Assembly: GCF_042653765.1 (NCBI RefSeq)
Contig: NZ_JBHSEZ010000001.1
Coordinates: 124,001 to 188,000, forward strand
Source: Castellaniella denitrificans
GTDB lineage: Bacteria > Pseudomonadota > Gammaproteobacteria > Burkholderiales > Burkholderiaceae_B
Length of the DNA: 64,000 nt
Direction of reading: 5' to 3'
Part shown: in pieces, positions 25,240 through 34,306 of the stretch
How positions within the stretch are numbered: the first letter of the stretch is position 1
Layout: each line of letters opens with the position of its first letter
Notes under the pieces: model-generated
Seen by the model: only the letters and a program-made list of their open reading frames with translations
Databases searched by the model: none
What the model was told of the DNA's origin: nothing
Translations under genes and position numbers: made by a program

Positions 25240-27597
25240 TCAATCCTCGTCCGCGCCCTTGCTGGCCGGCACCAGGATGTCGCGGTTGCCGTTGGGCTGC
25301 TGAGGGGACACCAGGCCGGCCCGCTCCATCTGTTCGAGGATGCGGGCGGAGCGGTTATAGCCGATCCGCAGGTTGCGCTGCACGAAGGAGATCGAGGCCC
25401 GGCGGCTGCGCATCACGACTTCGACGGCCTGGTCGTACAGCGGATCGCTTTCCGGGTCGGAGAAGCCCGTGACGGAACTGACGCCGTCGCCGGTCTCGCC
25501 TTCGCCCGCGCCTTCCAGCAGGCCCTCGACGTAGTCGGGCTCGCCTTCAGCCTTCAGGGCCTCGACCACGCGGTGGACCTCGTCGTCATGCACGAAGGCG
25601 CCGTGGACCCGCGTGGGCACGCTGGTGCCCGGCGGCTGGTAGAGCATGTCGCCCATTCCCAGCAGGGTTTCCGCGCCCATCTGGTCCAGGATGGTGCGGG
25701 AATCGACCTTGGACGAGACCTGGAAGGCGATGCGCGTGGGGATGTTGGCCTTGATGAGGCCGGTGATCACGTCCACGCTGGGCCGCTGGGTGGCCAGGAT
25801 CAGGTGGATGCCGGCGGCGCGGGCCTTCTGGGCCAGCCGGGCGATGAGTTCCTCGACCTTCTTGCCCACCACCATCATCAGGTCGGCCAGCTCGTCGATC
25901 ACCACCACGATCATGGGCAGCGTGCCCAGGGGCTCGGGCGCGTCGGGCGTCAGCGAGAAGGGGTTGGGGATGGGTTCCTCGCGCTTCTGCGCCTCGCGGA
26001 TCTTGGTGTTGTAGCCCGCCAGGTTGCGCACCCCGAGCTTGCTCATGAGCTTGTAGCGCTTTTCCATTTCGGCCACGCACCAGTTCAGGGCGTTGGCCGC
26101 GTGGCGCATGTCGGTGACCACGGGCGCGAGCAGGTGGGGAATGCCCTCGTAGACGGACATTTCCAGCATCTTGGGGTCGATCAGGATCAGGCGCACCTGG
26201 GTGGCGTCGGCCTTGTAGAGCAGCGACAGGATCATGGCGTTGATCCCCACCGACTTGCCCGAGCCGGTGGTGCCGGCCACCAGCAGGTGCGGCATCTTCG
26301 CCAGGTCGGCCACCACCGGATTGCCGGCGATGTCCTTGCCCAGCGCCATCGTCAGCATGGAAGCGCTGGTGTGGTAGACCTGGGAACCCAGGATTTCCGA
26401 CAGGCGCACCGTCTGGCGGCGGGGGTTGGGCAGTTCCAGCCCCATCAGGTTCTTGCCCGGGATGGTTTCCACCACCCGGATACGCACCAGGCTGAGCGCG
26501 CGGGCGAGGTCCTTGGCCAGGTTGACGATCTGGCTGCCCTTGACGCCGGTGGCCGGCTCGATCTCGTAGCGCGTGATGACCGGCCCGGCCTGGGCGGCCA
26601 CGACGGTGACGCTGACGCCGAAGTCCGACAGCTTCTTCTCGATCAGGCGCGAGGTGTATTCGATGGTTTCCGGCGAGACGGTTTCCTGGGACGGCTCCAC
26701 CGGATCCAGCAGCGACAGGGCCGGCAGGCTGCCCGCCATCGCCGGGTCGTCGCGCGCGGTGAACAGGGCCTGCTGCTTTTCCTGCTGGACGCGCGGGGAT
26801 TTCGGCACGGTGGTCACGGTGGGCTCGATGCGCACCGGCTGTTCGTGTACCAGTTGGGTCTGGCGGGTCTCGACGATTTCCTGGCGTTCGGCCTGGGCCG
26901 TGACGCCCACGCGGCGGTCCTGCCAGGCGTTCTTCAGGTCCCACAGGCGGCGCCAGGCGAGTTCGATGGCGTGGCCGACGCGTTCGGAGACATTCAGCCA
27001 CGAAAAGCCGAAGAACAGGCTGGATCCCATCACGATGAAGGCCAGCAGCAGCAAGGTGCTGCCCGCCCCGCCCATCAGCCGGGCCAGGCCGCCCGCCAGC
27101 AGCTGGCCCAGTTGGCCGCCCGCCCCGGCGGGCAGCGCGGCGCCCCAGCCCCGCAGCCGCAGGGCCTCGACGCCCATGCAGCCCAGGAACAGCAGGGTGT
27201 AGCCGATCCCGACTTCCCAGCGCACGCGCGGCAGCAGTTCCGGGACCCGGCTGGGCAGCACGGCCCGCGACAGGCGGTAGAACCCCGCCGCCACCCGGCG
27301 CAGCAGCAGCAGCACCCACAGCCAGGCGGACGCGCCGCACAGGTACAGCAGCAGGTCGGCGACGTAGGCGCCGAAGGTGCCGCCCCAGTTGCGGATCGTG
27401 CCGCCGTGGACGGAATGCGACCAACCCGGATCGGTGCGGTTCCAGGTGGCTAGCACCAGGATCAGCCAGCAGGCCAGGGCCGCCAGCAGCACCCAGCGGG
27501 CCTCGCGGAACAGGCCCGACAGGCGTGTCTGCAGGGGCGAAGGGCCATTGCGCACGTTGCGGGAGGAGCGTGTGGGGGTCGCCGGAATTCTTGCCAT
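25240..27597 (-). CDS. ftsK: DNA translocase FtsK
   Basis: A 785-residue septal DNA pump. Four to five membrane helices occupy residues about 30-210, then a short linker, the alpha/beta motor domain with Walker A AGTTGSGKSVGINAMILSLL and Walker B IVVVIDELADLMMV, and a C-terminal gamma winged helix (RRASISFVQRNLRIGYNRSA) that reads KOPS sequences. The linker is short compared with E. coli FtsK, as is usual outside enterics. The protein coordinates chromosome dimer resolution with XerCD. Divergent from trxB by 45 bases. Confidence 0.96.
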   Translation of the reverse strand: MARIPATPTRSSRNVRNGPSPLQTRLSGLFREARWVLLAALACWLILVLATWNRTDPGWSHSVHGGTIRNWGGTFGAYVADLLLYLCGASAWLWVLLLLRRVAAGFYRLSRAVLPSRVPELLPRVRWEVGIGYTLLFLGCMGVEALRLRGWGAALPAGAGGQLGQLLAGGLARLMGGAGSTLLLLAFIVMGSSLFFGFSWLNVSERVGHAIELAWRRLWDLKNAWQDRRVGVTAQAERQEIVETRQTQLVHEQPVRIEPTVTTVPKSPRVQQEKQQALFTARDDPAMAGSLPALSLLDPVEPSQETVSPETIEYTSRLIEKKLSDFGVSVTVVAAQAGPVITRYEIEPATGVKGSQIVNLAKDLARALSLVRIRVVETIPGKNLMGLELPNPRRQTVRLSEILGSQVYHTSASMLTMALGKDIAGNPVVADLAKMPHLLVAGTTGSGKSVGINAMILSLLYKADATQVRLILIDPKMLEMSVYEGIPHLLAPVVTDMRHAANALNWCVAEMEKRYKLMSKLGVRNLAGYNTKIREAQKREEPIPNPFSLTPDAPEPLGTLPMIVVVIDELADLMMVVGKKVEELIARLAQKARAAGIHLILATQRPSVDVITGLIKANIPTRIAFQVSSKVDSRTILDQMGAETLLGMGDMLYQPPGTSVPTRVHGAFVHDDEVHRVVEALKAEGEPDYVEGLLEGAGEGETGDGVSSVTGFSDPESDPLYDQAVEVVMRSRRASISFVQRNLRIGYNRSARILEQMERAGLVSPQQPNGNRDILVPASKGADED

Positions 27598-27642
27598 CGC
27601 ATCATTATAATTGCGGGGTCAATATCGAACGGATTTTCAGCG

Positions 27643-28602
27643 ATGTCCAGCGCAAAACACGCCAAGCTCATGATTCTAGGGTCCGGCCCAGCGGGCTACA
27701 CCGCCGCCGTCTACGCCGCGCGCGCCAACCTGGCCCCGGTCCTGATCACCGGCCTGGAGCAGGGCGGCCAGTTGATGACCACCACCGAGGTCGACAACTG
27801 GCCGGCCGACGTCGCCGGCGTCCAGGGGCCCGACCTGATGCAGCGCTTCATGGAGCACGCCCAGCGCTTCAACACGGAAATGGTGTTCGACCACATCGCG
27901 GGCGTGGACCTGTCCCGCCGCCCCTTCACGCTGACCGGCGACACGGGCGCGACCTACACCTGCGACGCCCTGATCATCGCCACGGGCGCCTCGGCCCAGT
28001 ACCTGGGCCTGCCGTCCGAGCAGTCCTTCATGGGACGCGGCGTGTCGGCCTGCGCCACCTGCGACGGCTTCTTCTACAAGAACCAGGACGTGGTCGTGGT
28101 CGGCGGCGGCAACACCGCCGTCGAAGAGGCCCTGTACCTGTCCAACATCTGCCGCACCGTCACCCTGGTGCACCGCCGCGACAAGTTCCGCGCCGAGCCC
28201 ATCCTGGTCGACAAGCTGATGGACAAGGTCGAGCACGGCAACATGCGCCTGGCGCTGTTCCGCGAACTGGACGAAGTCCTGGGCGACGATTCGGGGGTCA
28301 CCGGCGTGCGCCTGCGCGAAAAGCGCAGCGGCGAAACCGAGGACCTGGCCGTCACCGGCGTCTTCATCGCCATCGGCCACAAGCCCAACACGGCGATCTT
28401 CGAAGGCCAGCTCGCCATGGAAAACGGCTACATCACCACCCGCAGCGGCCTCCAGGGCCTGGCGACCATGACCTCCGTGCCCGGCGTCTTCGCCGCCGGC
28501 GACGTGCAGGACCACGTCTACCGCCAGGCCATCACCAGTGCGGGCACCGGCTGCATGGCCGCCCTGGACGCCCAGCGCTGGCTGGAGAGCGAAGGCCTCT
28601 GA
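27643..28602 (+). CDS. trxB: Thioredoxin reductase
   Basis: A 319-residue FAD/NADPH enzyme that reduces thioredoxin. FAD motif LMILGSGPAGYTAAVYAARA, redox-active cysteines in ACATCDGFFY, NADPH motif VVVVGGGNTAVEEALYLS, and C-terminal GVFAAGDVQDHVYRQAITSA. Normal length. An Smr-domain gene follows immediately (start codon directly after the stop), so the three genes trxB, Smr and the small multidrug transporter appear to be one transcription unit. Confidence 0.97.
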   Translation: MSSAKHAKLMILGSGPAGYTAAVYAARANLAPVLITGLEQGGQLMTTTEVDNWPADVAGVQGPDLMQRFMEHAQRFNTEMVFDHIAGVDLSRRPFTLTGDTGATYTCDALIIATGASAQYLGLPSEQSFMGRGVSACATCDGFFYKNQDVVVVGGGNTAVEEALYLSNICRTVTLVHRRDKFRAEPILVDKLMDKVEHGNMRLALFRELDEVLGDDSGVTGVRLREKRSGETEDLAVTGVFIAIGHKPNTAIFEGQLAMENGYITTRSGLQGLATMTSVPGVFAAGDVQDHVYRQAITSAGTGCMAALDAQRWLESEGL

Positions 28603-29382
28603 GTGAAGGCTTCCAAGTCGTCCCTGGCCGACCTGCGCCGCCTGCGCGCCGAGGCCGTCCCGCCCGAACCGCCCGCCGCGCCGCGCCGCGCGAAATCCGG
28701 CTCACGGCGCGGCGGCCGGGGCGCGGCGGCGCGCCCGCGCGGCGGTGAACACGGCGCTCCGGCGGCGCGTCCGGACGACGAACCGGAAACCCCCGGCCAC
28801 CCCGCGCAGGCCGAAGCCCCGCCGCTGGACCCGGCCGACCGCGCCCTGTTCCGCCAGGCCATGCGCTTCGTGCGGCCGCTGCCGGACCACGGCCCCCGCG
28901 CCCGGGCGGGCGGCGCGCGGCGCGACCCCGAATCCCTGCTGCAGGCCCGGCGCCAGCACGCCCAGGGCGGCGCCGAATCCCGGACGGCGCCGCCCGCCCA
29001 CCGGCAGCGGCGCAAGGCCCCGGCCTTCGACCCCGAGGCCGGCGCCTTCCTGCAGGCGGGTTGCGGGCCGGACCTGCTGCGCGGCCTGCGGCGCGGCAAA
29101 TGGATTCCCCAGGCGTCCCTGGACCTGCACGGCAGCACCCTGGAGCAGGCCCGCGAACGCCTGGACCGGTTCCTGGCCTCGTGCCTGGAGCACGACGTCC
29201 GCTGCGTGCGCGTCATCCACGGCAAGGGCATCGGCTCGCGCCAGGGCGAACCCGTCCTGAAGGACGCGATCCGCCAGCACCTGTGCCGCCTGGAAGCCGT
29301 CCAGGCCTGGGTCCAGTGCGGCGAGCACGAGGGCGGCGAAGGCGCCCTGCACGCCCTGCTGCGGCTGGAGAGCCCCCGATGA
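28603..29382 (+). CDS. Smr domain protein
   Basis: A 259-residue protein with a GTG start placed directly after the trxB stop. The first about 160 residues are Ala/Pro/Arg-rich and low in predicted structure. The C-terminal Smr domain (about residues 168-255) has SLDLHGSTLEQARERL and VRVIHGKGIGSRQGEPVLKD, the DLHG and GKG motifs of a nicking-endonuclease or RNA-cleaving fold. It resembles the SmrA/YdaL-type family. Its role is uncertain: nucleic-acid processing or ribosome rescue. Confidence 0.88.
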   Translation: MKASKSSLADLRRLRAEAVPPEPPAAPRRAKSGSRRGGRGAAARPRGGEHGAPAARPDDEPETPGHPAQAEAPPLDPADRALFRQAMRFVRPLPDHGPRARAGGARRDPESLLQARRQHAQGGAESRTAPPAHRQRRKAPAFDPEAGAFLQAGCGPDLLRGLRRGKWIPQASLDLHGSTLEQARERLDRFLASCLEHDVRCVRVIHGKGIGSRQGEPVLKDAIRQHLCRLEAVQAWVQCGEHEGGEGALHALLRLESPR

Positions 29383-29714
29383 ACCCCAGCTGGATCTACC
29401 TGGGCATCGCCATCCTGGCCGAGGTCATCGCCACGTCCGCCCTGAAGGCCTCGGACGGCTTCACGCGCCCCCTGCCCTCGGCGGTCACCGCCATCGGCTA
29501 CGGGCTGGCGTTCTATCTGCTGGCCCTGGCGCTGAAGACCATCCCCGTCGGCATCGCCTACGCCGTCTGGTCGGGCGCCGGCATCGTCGCCATCGCCCTG
29601 ATCGGCTATTTCGTCTTCGGCCAGGCGCTGGACGCCGCCGCCCTGGCCGGCATCGGCCTGATCCTGGCCGGCGTGCTGGTGCTGAACGTATTTTCGAATT
29701 CAGGCGGGCACTGA
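29379..29714 (+). CDS. Small multidrug resistance (EmrE/SugE-type) efflux protein
   Basis: A 111-residue four-helix membrane protein. The essential glutamate lies in ILAEVIATSALKAS, equivalent to Glu14 of EmrE, followed by GLAFYLLALALKTIPVGIAY and AVWSGAGIVAIALIGY, which are closer to EmrE than to the SugE/Gdx branch. It would exchange protons for quaternary cationic compounds. It overlaps the Smr gene by four bases and overlaps the convergent polyamine gene's stop by 15 bases. Confidence 0.92.
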   Translation: MNPSWIYLGIAILAEVIATSALKASDGFTRPLPSAVTAIGYGLAFYLLALALKTIPVGIAYAVWSGAGIVAIALIGYFVFGQALDAAALAGIGLILAGVLVLNVFSNSGGH

Positions 29715-30956
29715 GACCGGCGCCGGCATCAGTCGCCGGTAGCGCGCCGGCAAGGCGAACAAGGCCCCGTGGAATTCGGCGCTGTAGACCTGCAGATCGC
29801 CGATGCCCCGGTTGCACAGGCGCGCTTCGACGTCCCCGGGTGTCAATGCGGCCGGATCGAGCGAGTCCGAAGCCACCGCCAAGGCCCAATACGAGCCATA
29901 CAGCGGAATGTGCAGGCCATAGCCGTGGACCCGGGAAAAGACCTTGCCCAGGGCGGCTGCCAGGCCGGACACCTGTCCCGGCTCGTGGAACGGCGCCCCC
30001 AGATGCAGGACCAGCGCGCCGCCCGGCGCCAGAATGTCCCGGCACGCCTCGAAGAACGCCTGGGTGTACAGCGGCCCGGCCGGGGTCTCCGGATCGGTCA
30101 GGTCCAGATAGACCAGGTCGAAGGTCTTGCCGCATTCGCGCACGAACGCCACCCCATCCTGGATGCGAAGCGTCACCCGGGGATCGTCCAGGCTGCCTCG
30201 GTGGATGGATTTCAGGTGCGTGCGTGCAACGTCCACCACCCCGCCGTCCAGTTCCACCAACGTGACGGATTCGACGCAGCGGTGCTTCAGCAATTCTTCC
30301 AGCGCGCCGCCGTCGCCGCCGCCGACGATCAGCGCCCGGCCCGGTGCCGGGTGGGCCAGCGCCGCCGGATGGATCAAGGCCTCGTGGTAGAACGCCTCGT
30401 CGGCCTCCGAGGTCATCAGGCGGCCGTCCAGGCGCAGCGTCAGCCCCAGTTCGCGCGATTCGAGCAGTTCCAGCCGCTGCAGGCCGGTGTCGATCGCCAG
30501 GAGCCGGCGATCGAAGCGGAAACCGTATTCAGTGCCCTCGTCCAGAGGTTCCATCAACAGTTCACGATCAAGCGCCGGATGATCGCGCTCCCCCCGCATC
30601 AGGCGCTGTCGCTGGGATTGGGTGGGCAGAAAGGCGGCTTCGATCTGAGCGATCAGCTGTTCCGCCCGGGCGGAATTGTCGGCTTCGAAATTGCAGACGT
30701 AGACGTCCAGCGTCACGCCGCCGCGTTCCGGCCAGGTATGCACCGCCAGATGGGATTCGGCCAGCAGCAGCATGCCAGTGACGCCGCCGGGTTGGCCCTG
30801 GTAATCGGGAAAGGTATGCCATTTTTCCCCGACGATGGTCAGACCGGCATCGGTCGTCGCCCGGCGGCACAAGCCGGCGAGCGCGGCCTCGTCGGTCAGC
30901 AGCGTGGCGTCGGACTGGCAGCGATAGAGATCCGCGGTCAGGTGCAGACCCTGCAT
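29700..30956 (-). CDS. speDE: Fused S-adenosylmethionine decarboxylase (SpeD)-spermidine synthase (SpeE)
   Basis: A 418-residue two-domain protein. Residues 1-125 are a class 1B AdoMet decarboxylase: the self-cleavage site AESHLAVHTWPE gives the pyruvoyl Ser68, with His73 and Cys88 at the same spacing as Ser63, His68 and Cys83 of the Thermotoga enzyme. Residues about 130-418 are an aminopropyltransferase with LRLDGRLMTSEADEAFYHEA, ALIVGGGDGGALEELLKH, VTLVELD and YLDLTDPETPAG. One chain could thus make decarboxylated AdoMet and transfer its aminopropyl group to putrescine. Some SpeD relatives are instead ornithine or arginine decarboxylases. A TGGAGGATG ribosome site precedes the ATG. Confidence 0.9.
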   Translation of the reverse strand: MQGLHLTADLYRCQSDATLLTDEAALAGLCRRATTDAGLTIVGEKWHTFPDYQGQPGGVTGMLLLAESHLAVHTWPERGGVTLDVYVCNFEADNSARAEQLIAQIEAAFLPTQSQRQRLMRGERDHPALDRELLMEPLDEGTEYGFRFDRRLLAIDTGLQRLELLESRELGLTLRLDGRLMTSEADEAFYHEALIHPAALAHPAPGRALIVGGGDGGALEELLKHRCVESVTLVELDGGVVDVARTHLKSIHRGSLDDPRVTLRIQDGVAFVRECGKTFDLVYLDLTDPETPAGPLYTQAFFEACRDILAPGGALVLHLGAPFHEPGQVSGLAAALGKVFSRVHGYGLHIPLYGSYWALAVASDSLDPAALTPGDVEARLCNRGIGDLQVYSAEFHGALFALPARYRRLMPAPVSVPA

Positions 30957-31089
30957 GATGGCATCCTCCAGGTCAAAGGATCGCGCGTCTTGCGCGGATG
31001 AAACGGCCCCGCGGGCATTCTGGCAACCAGAGCCCACCCCATCCGTTTTTTTGCCGCCGGACCGTCCCAAGGCAAAAAGCGCCCCCTTG

Positions 31090-31178
31090 GGGGGATGAGC
31101 CTGGACGCGGGGCAGTCCCTGCGGACTGGCCTGCACCTGGTGAATCCGAACGGCATGCAGGCCGCGAGGTGGATGCAA
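31090..31178 (-). repeat. Dispersed palindromic repeat, copy C
   Basis: Read on the minus strand this contains GGCCTGCATGCCGTTCGGAT, then CAGTCCGCAGGGACTG and GCGTCCAGGCTCATCC. This matches copy A at 10.3 kb over about 85 bases with scattered differences, including identical CAGTCCGCAGGGACTG. Confidence 0.8.
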
Positions 31179-31335
31179 GCCGAAGGCGCGGCGTGGGGGC
31201 CTTTTGAAGTGAAGCGAAAGATGATAGACGAAGACAACCGTTGAATCAAGAAGCCGCCAGATAGGCATTGATTTCGCCGCATCAGGCGGGGCAGGGATCC
31301 CGCCACGCCCCCGGTGGCGGGCCCCAAAATGGACC

Positions 31336-31362
31336 GGGGCCGACGATTGTGTCGTCGGCCCC
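31336..31362. terminator. Hairpin downstream of the GGDEF-EAL gene
   Basis: Perfect 11-bp inverted repeat GGGGCCGACGA / TCGTCGGCCCC with a 5-base loop, about 130 bases past the stop of the minus-strand GGDEF-EAL gene. A T-rich run (ATTTTTGTTTCTT) follows on the plus strand, where no gene ends, so its best orientation for termination is opposite to the neighbouring genes. Confidence 0.45.
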
Positions 31363-31489
31363 GCCAGATTTTTGTTTCTTATGGGTACTGCCACAAATGA
31401 AAGCGCCATCTCCGTGGCGCCAGTGCCCAGCAGGGCTGTCTCCTCACCTGCATGGGCTGCATTATGCCGTCTGTATCCACAAATGACAC

Positions 31490-34060
31490 CTAGGGAAGTC
31501 CCGTAGCCGGCGCCGGCCTGCCGAACAGGAACCCCTGCGCATGGACACAGCCCATGGACAGCAGCACGTCCCGCTGGGCCGTGCTTTCCACGCCTTCGGC
31601 GACCACGTCCAGATCCAGCGAGGCGGCCAGGCTGAGCACGGCCGACACGATGGCCGTGCTGCGCTGCTGCGCGCCCAGCCCCAGCGGCGCGATGAAGGAA
31701 CGATCGATCTTCAGCGTCCGCAGCGGAAAGCGGTGCACGTGGCTGAGCGAGGAATAGCCGGTGCCGAAATCGTCCAGCGCGATGCGCACGCCGGCCTCGT
31801 GCAGGCTGCCCAGGATCTCGGCCGCCGCGTCCGGGTCCGACAGCAGGGAGCTCTCGGTGACTTCGACGCACAGCTGGTCCACCGCGACGCCGGCCCACGC
31901 CGCCAGGTCGAGCAGGCGCCGGGGGAAATTCCGGCTGTGGAAATGGCACGGCGAGATATTGATGTTCAGGATCTTGTCCGGCCCCAGCAGCGCGGGCGCG
32001 GCCTGGCAGGCCAGGCGGTACATGTGCCAGTCGATCGTCTCGATCAGGCCGGTTTCCTCGGCCGCGGGCAGGAACTGGCCGGGGCCCAGCACGCCGTACT
32101 CCGGGTGCCGCCAGCGGATCAGGGCCTCGTATCCGGTGACGTCGCCGTCCGCCAGGCGCACGATGGGCTGGAAATAGGACATGAACTGCTCCTTTTCCAG
32201 CGCGACGCGCATCTGCTGCTCCAGGTCGAGCACGTTCATGGCCGACGCGTGCAGGGCCTCGTCGAACAGCACGAAGCGCTGGCGGCCCGCCGCCTTGGCC
32301 CGATACAGGGCGGTATCGGCGTCGTGCAGCAGCTGGTCGACCGTCCGGTAGGCCTGGCGGCTCATCGCGATGCCGATGCTGACCGAGACATGCAGCTGGC
32401 GGCCGCCCACCTCGATGGCCTCGGCCATCCGGGCCTGGATGCGCTCGGCGACCAGGCAGGCCGAGGAAGGCTGCGGACAGTTCTCGAGGAGGACGGCGAA
32501 CTCGTCGCCCGACAGCCGGCCGACGATGTCGGGCGCCCGCACGCAATCGGCCATCCGGGCCGAGACGATGCGTAGGACCTCGTCGCCCACTCCGTGCCCC
32601 AGGCCATCGTTGAACAGCTTGAAGCGGTCCACGTCCAGGTACAGCAGCGCGAAGCTGCGCGCCGGATCGAGTTTCTGTGCGCCGAGCGCGCGCTCCAGGC
32701 GCTCGCGCAGGTACAGGCGGTTGGGCAGGCCGGTGAGCGAATCGTGCATGACCTGGTGCTTGAGCTGCTTCTGCGCCCGTTCCCGGACCACGATCTGCCG
32801 GCGCAATTCCTGCGTGCGTTCCTGGACCCGCTGCTCCAGTTGGGCGTTCAGGGCCTGCAAGGCCTCGGCCTGCTGGCGCCGCTGCAGGGTGCTGGCGATC
32901 TGGTAGGACACGAAGGTCAGCAGCTCGGCGTCCTGCTGCGTGTAATGCAGATCGGACCGATAGCTCTGCACCACGACGACGCCCATCACGCCGCGCGCGC
33001 CCATCAGGGGCGCCCCCAGCCAGGAGACGGCCGGCGTGCCGTAGGTCGCCGCGTCCACCTCGCCCTGCTCGATCAGCGCGCCGATCGCCTCCGCTTCGAA
33101 CCGGAGGGTCCGCGCGCAGCGGATCGCGTATTCGCTCATGCCCCGGCCCATGGGCCGGCGCACGAGCTCCGCTCCCGAACTGTCCACGTAATAGGGGAAG
33201 TCCAGCCACTGGCCATCGTCGGACACCAGCGCGATACAGAAGCTCTCGGCGTTGAGCAGCTCGCCCACGGCCTGGTGGATGCTGCGATAGAAGGCCTCGT
33301 TGCTGTCCTGCCCATGGCCGAGCGCGGCGATCCGGTACAGCGTCGCCTGCAGGTGCACCGCCCGCTCGCTTTCGCGCACCTGTTCCTGCAGCCGGTCATT
33401 GGCGAGGGCCAGCTCGCGCGTGCGCTCGGCCACCCGGCGCTCCAGGGCCTCCTGCCCCAGCTTGCGCTCGACGGCGTTCAGCACGTGCCCGGCCACGAAC
33501 GCCAGCACGTGCTCGTCGGACTGCGTGTATCCCCTGCCCTCCTCGTAGCTCTGCACGGCCAGGATGCCGAAGACCTGTCCGTTCCGGCACATCGGCACCG
33601 CCATGAAATCCACCGAGGGCGTCCCGACCCCGTGCCCCTGTTCCAGCCCCAGGGCGCGGGCGATCTCGTTCGACGGCCCGCGCATGGGGCGGGCCCGCCG
33701 GATCAGGCGCAGGGTGATGGTGTCGCTCAGCTGCCCGACGGTGAATTCCTGGTCGGGCCGGTAGACCTGCCCGTCCATGACGTCGGAGAAATAGACGAAC
33801 CGGACCGTCTCACGCTGCGGATCGTGCAGGGCGATATAGAAATTTTCCGCGTACATCAGCTGGGAGACGATGCGGTGCAGCCCTTCGAGCAGGCTTTGCA
33901 TGTCCAGCCCGGAAGCCGCCATGTCGGCGATGGCGAACAACGCCCGCTGCAGGCGTTCGGAATGCTCGAGGCGCTGCACTGAAGCCTGCAGACGCTCGAT
34001 GGCCCCCGTCTCGGTCATTTCCGTCGAGCCCGACGGATTCGTCCGGCGCTCATGACTCAT
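31490..34060 (-). CDS. GAF-GAF-GGDEF-EAL cyclic-di-GMP signalling protein
   Basis: An 856-residue soluble protein with two sensory GAF-like domains (about residues 20-180 and 230-380), a coiled coil near 380-420, a diguanylate cyclase domain and a phosphodiesterase domain. The cyclase signature is SGDEF (about 516-520), preceded by the inhibitory-site RAPD with the standard five-residue spacing. The EAL domain has YEALIRW (about 640), NINISP, EVTES, ALDDFGTGYSSL and LKIDRSFI, so all main catalytic residues are kept. The start at 34060 is uncertain. No membrane segments. Confidence 0.92.
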   Translation of the reverse strand: MSHERRTNPSGSTEMTETGAIERLQASVQRLEHSERLQRALFAIADMAASGLDMQSLLEGLHRIVSQLMYAENFYIALHDPQRETVRFVYFSDVMDGQVYRPDQEFTVGQLSDTITLRLIRRARPMRGPSNEIARALGLEQGHGVGTPSVDFMAVPMCRNGQVFGILAVQSYEEGRGYTQSDEHVLAFVAGHVLNAVERKLGQEALERRVAERTRELALANDRLQEQVRESERAVHLQATLYRIAALGHGQDSNEAFYRSIHQAVGELLNAESFCIALVSDDGQWLDFPYYVDSSGAELVRRPMGRGMSEYAIRCARTLRFEAEAIGALIEQGEVDAATYGTPAVSWLGAPLMGARGVMGVVVVQSYRSDLHYTQQDAELLTFVSYQIASTLQRRQQAEALQALNAQLEQRVQERTQELRRQIVVRERAQKQLKHQVMHDSLTGLPNRLYLRERLERALGAQKLDPARSFALLYLDVDRFKLFNDGLGHGVGDEVLRIVSARMADCVRAPDIVGRLSGDEFAVLLENCPQPSSACLVAERIQARMAEAIEVGGRQLHVSVSIGIAMSRQAYRTVDQLLHDADTALYRAKAAGRQRFVLFDEALHASAMNVLDLEQQMRVALEKEQFMSYFQPIVRLADGDVTGYEALIRWRHPEYGVLGPGQFLPAAEETGLIETIDWHMYRLACQAAPALLGPDKILNINISPCHFHSRNFPRRLLDLAAWAGVAVDQLCVEVTESSLLSDPDAAAEILGSLHEAGVRIALDDFGTGYSSLSHVHRFPLRTLKIDRSFIAPLGLGAQQRSTAIVSAVLSLAASLDLDVVAEGVESTAQRDVLLSMGCVHAQGFLFGRPAPATGLP

Positions 34061-34210
34061 TACGATCCCCAGTGGCACTGCGCGATGCGCTGATCCCTGC
34101 CGTCCTGTCCACGAGTATACCGGCCGGCGGCCGGGACCAAAGGATGGAAAAATCGGGTGAATCCGCCGCCTGCGGGCGCGACGGCGGCGCCGGGCCCCAA
34201 TAATGGAAAA

Positions 34211-34238
34211 GGCCCCGCCTTCCGAAGAAGGCGGGGCC
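34211..34238 (-). terminator. Rho-independent terminator of icd
   Basis: On the minus strand a perfect 12-bp stem GGCCCCGCCTTC / GAAGGCGGGGCC closed by a TTCG tetraloop and followed by TTTTCC. It sits about 70 bases after the icd stop. Confidence 0.88.
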
Positions 34239-34306
34239 CCGCATGCCGGCCCGGCCGGGCGGCCGGGCCGAAACCCGCGTCCCGCGCAAGGCGGGACGGC
34301 GCGCGA

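Larger units (their letters stand above)
30957..31489. other. Intergenic region between speDE and the GGDEF-EAL gene
   Basis: A 533-base stretch without a convincing gene. It contains the speDE promoter and leader, dispersed repeat copy C, and a GC-rich hairpin near 31336-31362. Short frames in it have no family signature. A polyamine-responsive leader or small RNA cannot be excluded. Confidence 0.55.

Noticed and set aside
30957..31489. A riboswitch (AdoMet-type) before speDE
   Set aside because: An AdoMet riboswitch would be plausible by function, but I could not recognise a conserved aptamer core; the region is explained partly by the dispersed repeat.
30957..33209. Upstream extension of the speDE frame to a 1169-residue protein
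   Set aside because: The part above 30956 is out-of-frame noise across the GGDEF-EAL gene and the intergenic repeat. A strong ribosome site marks 30956 as the real start.
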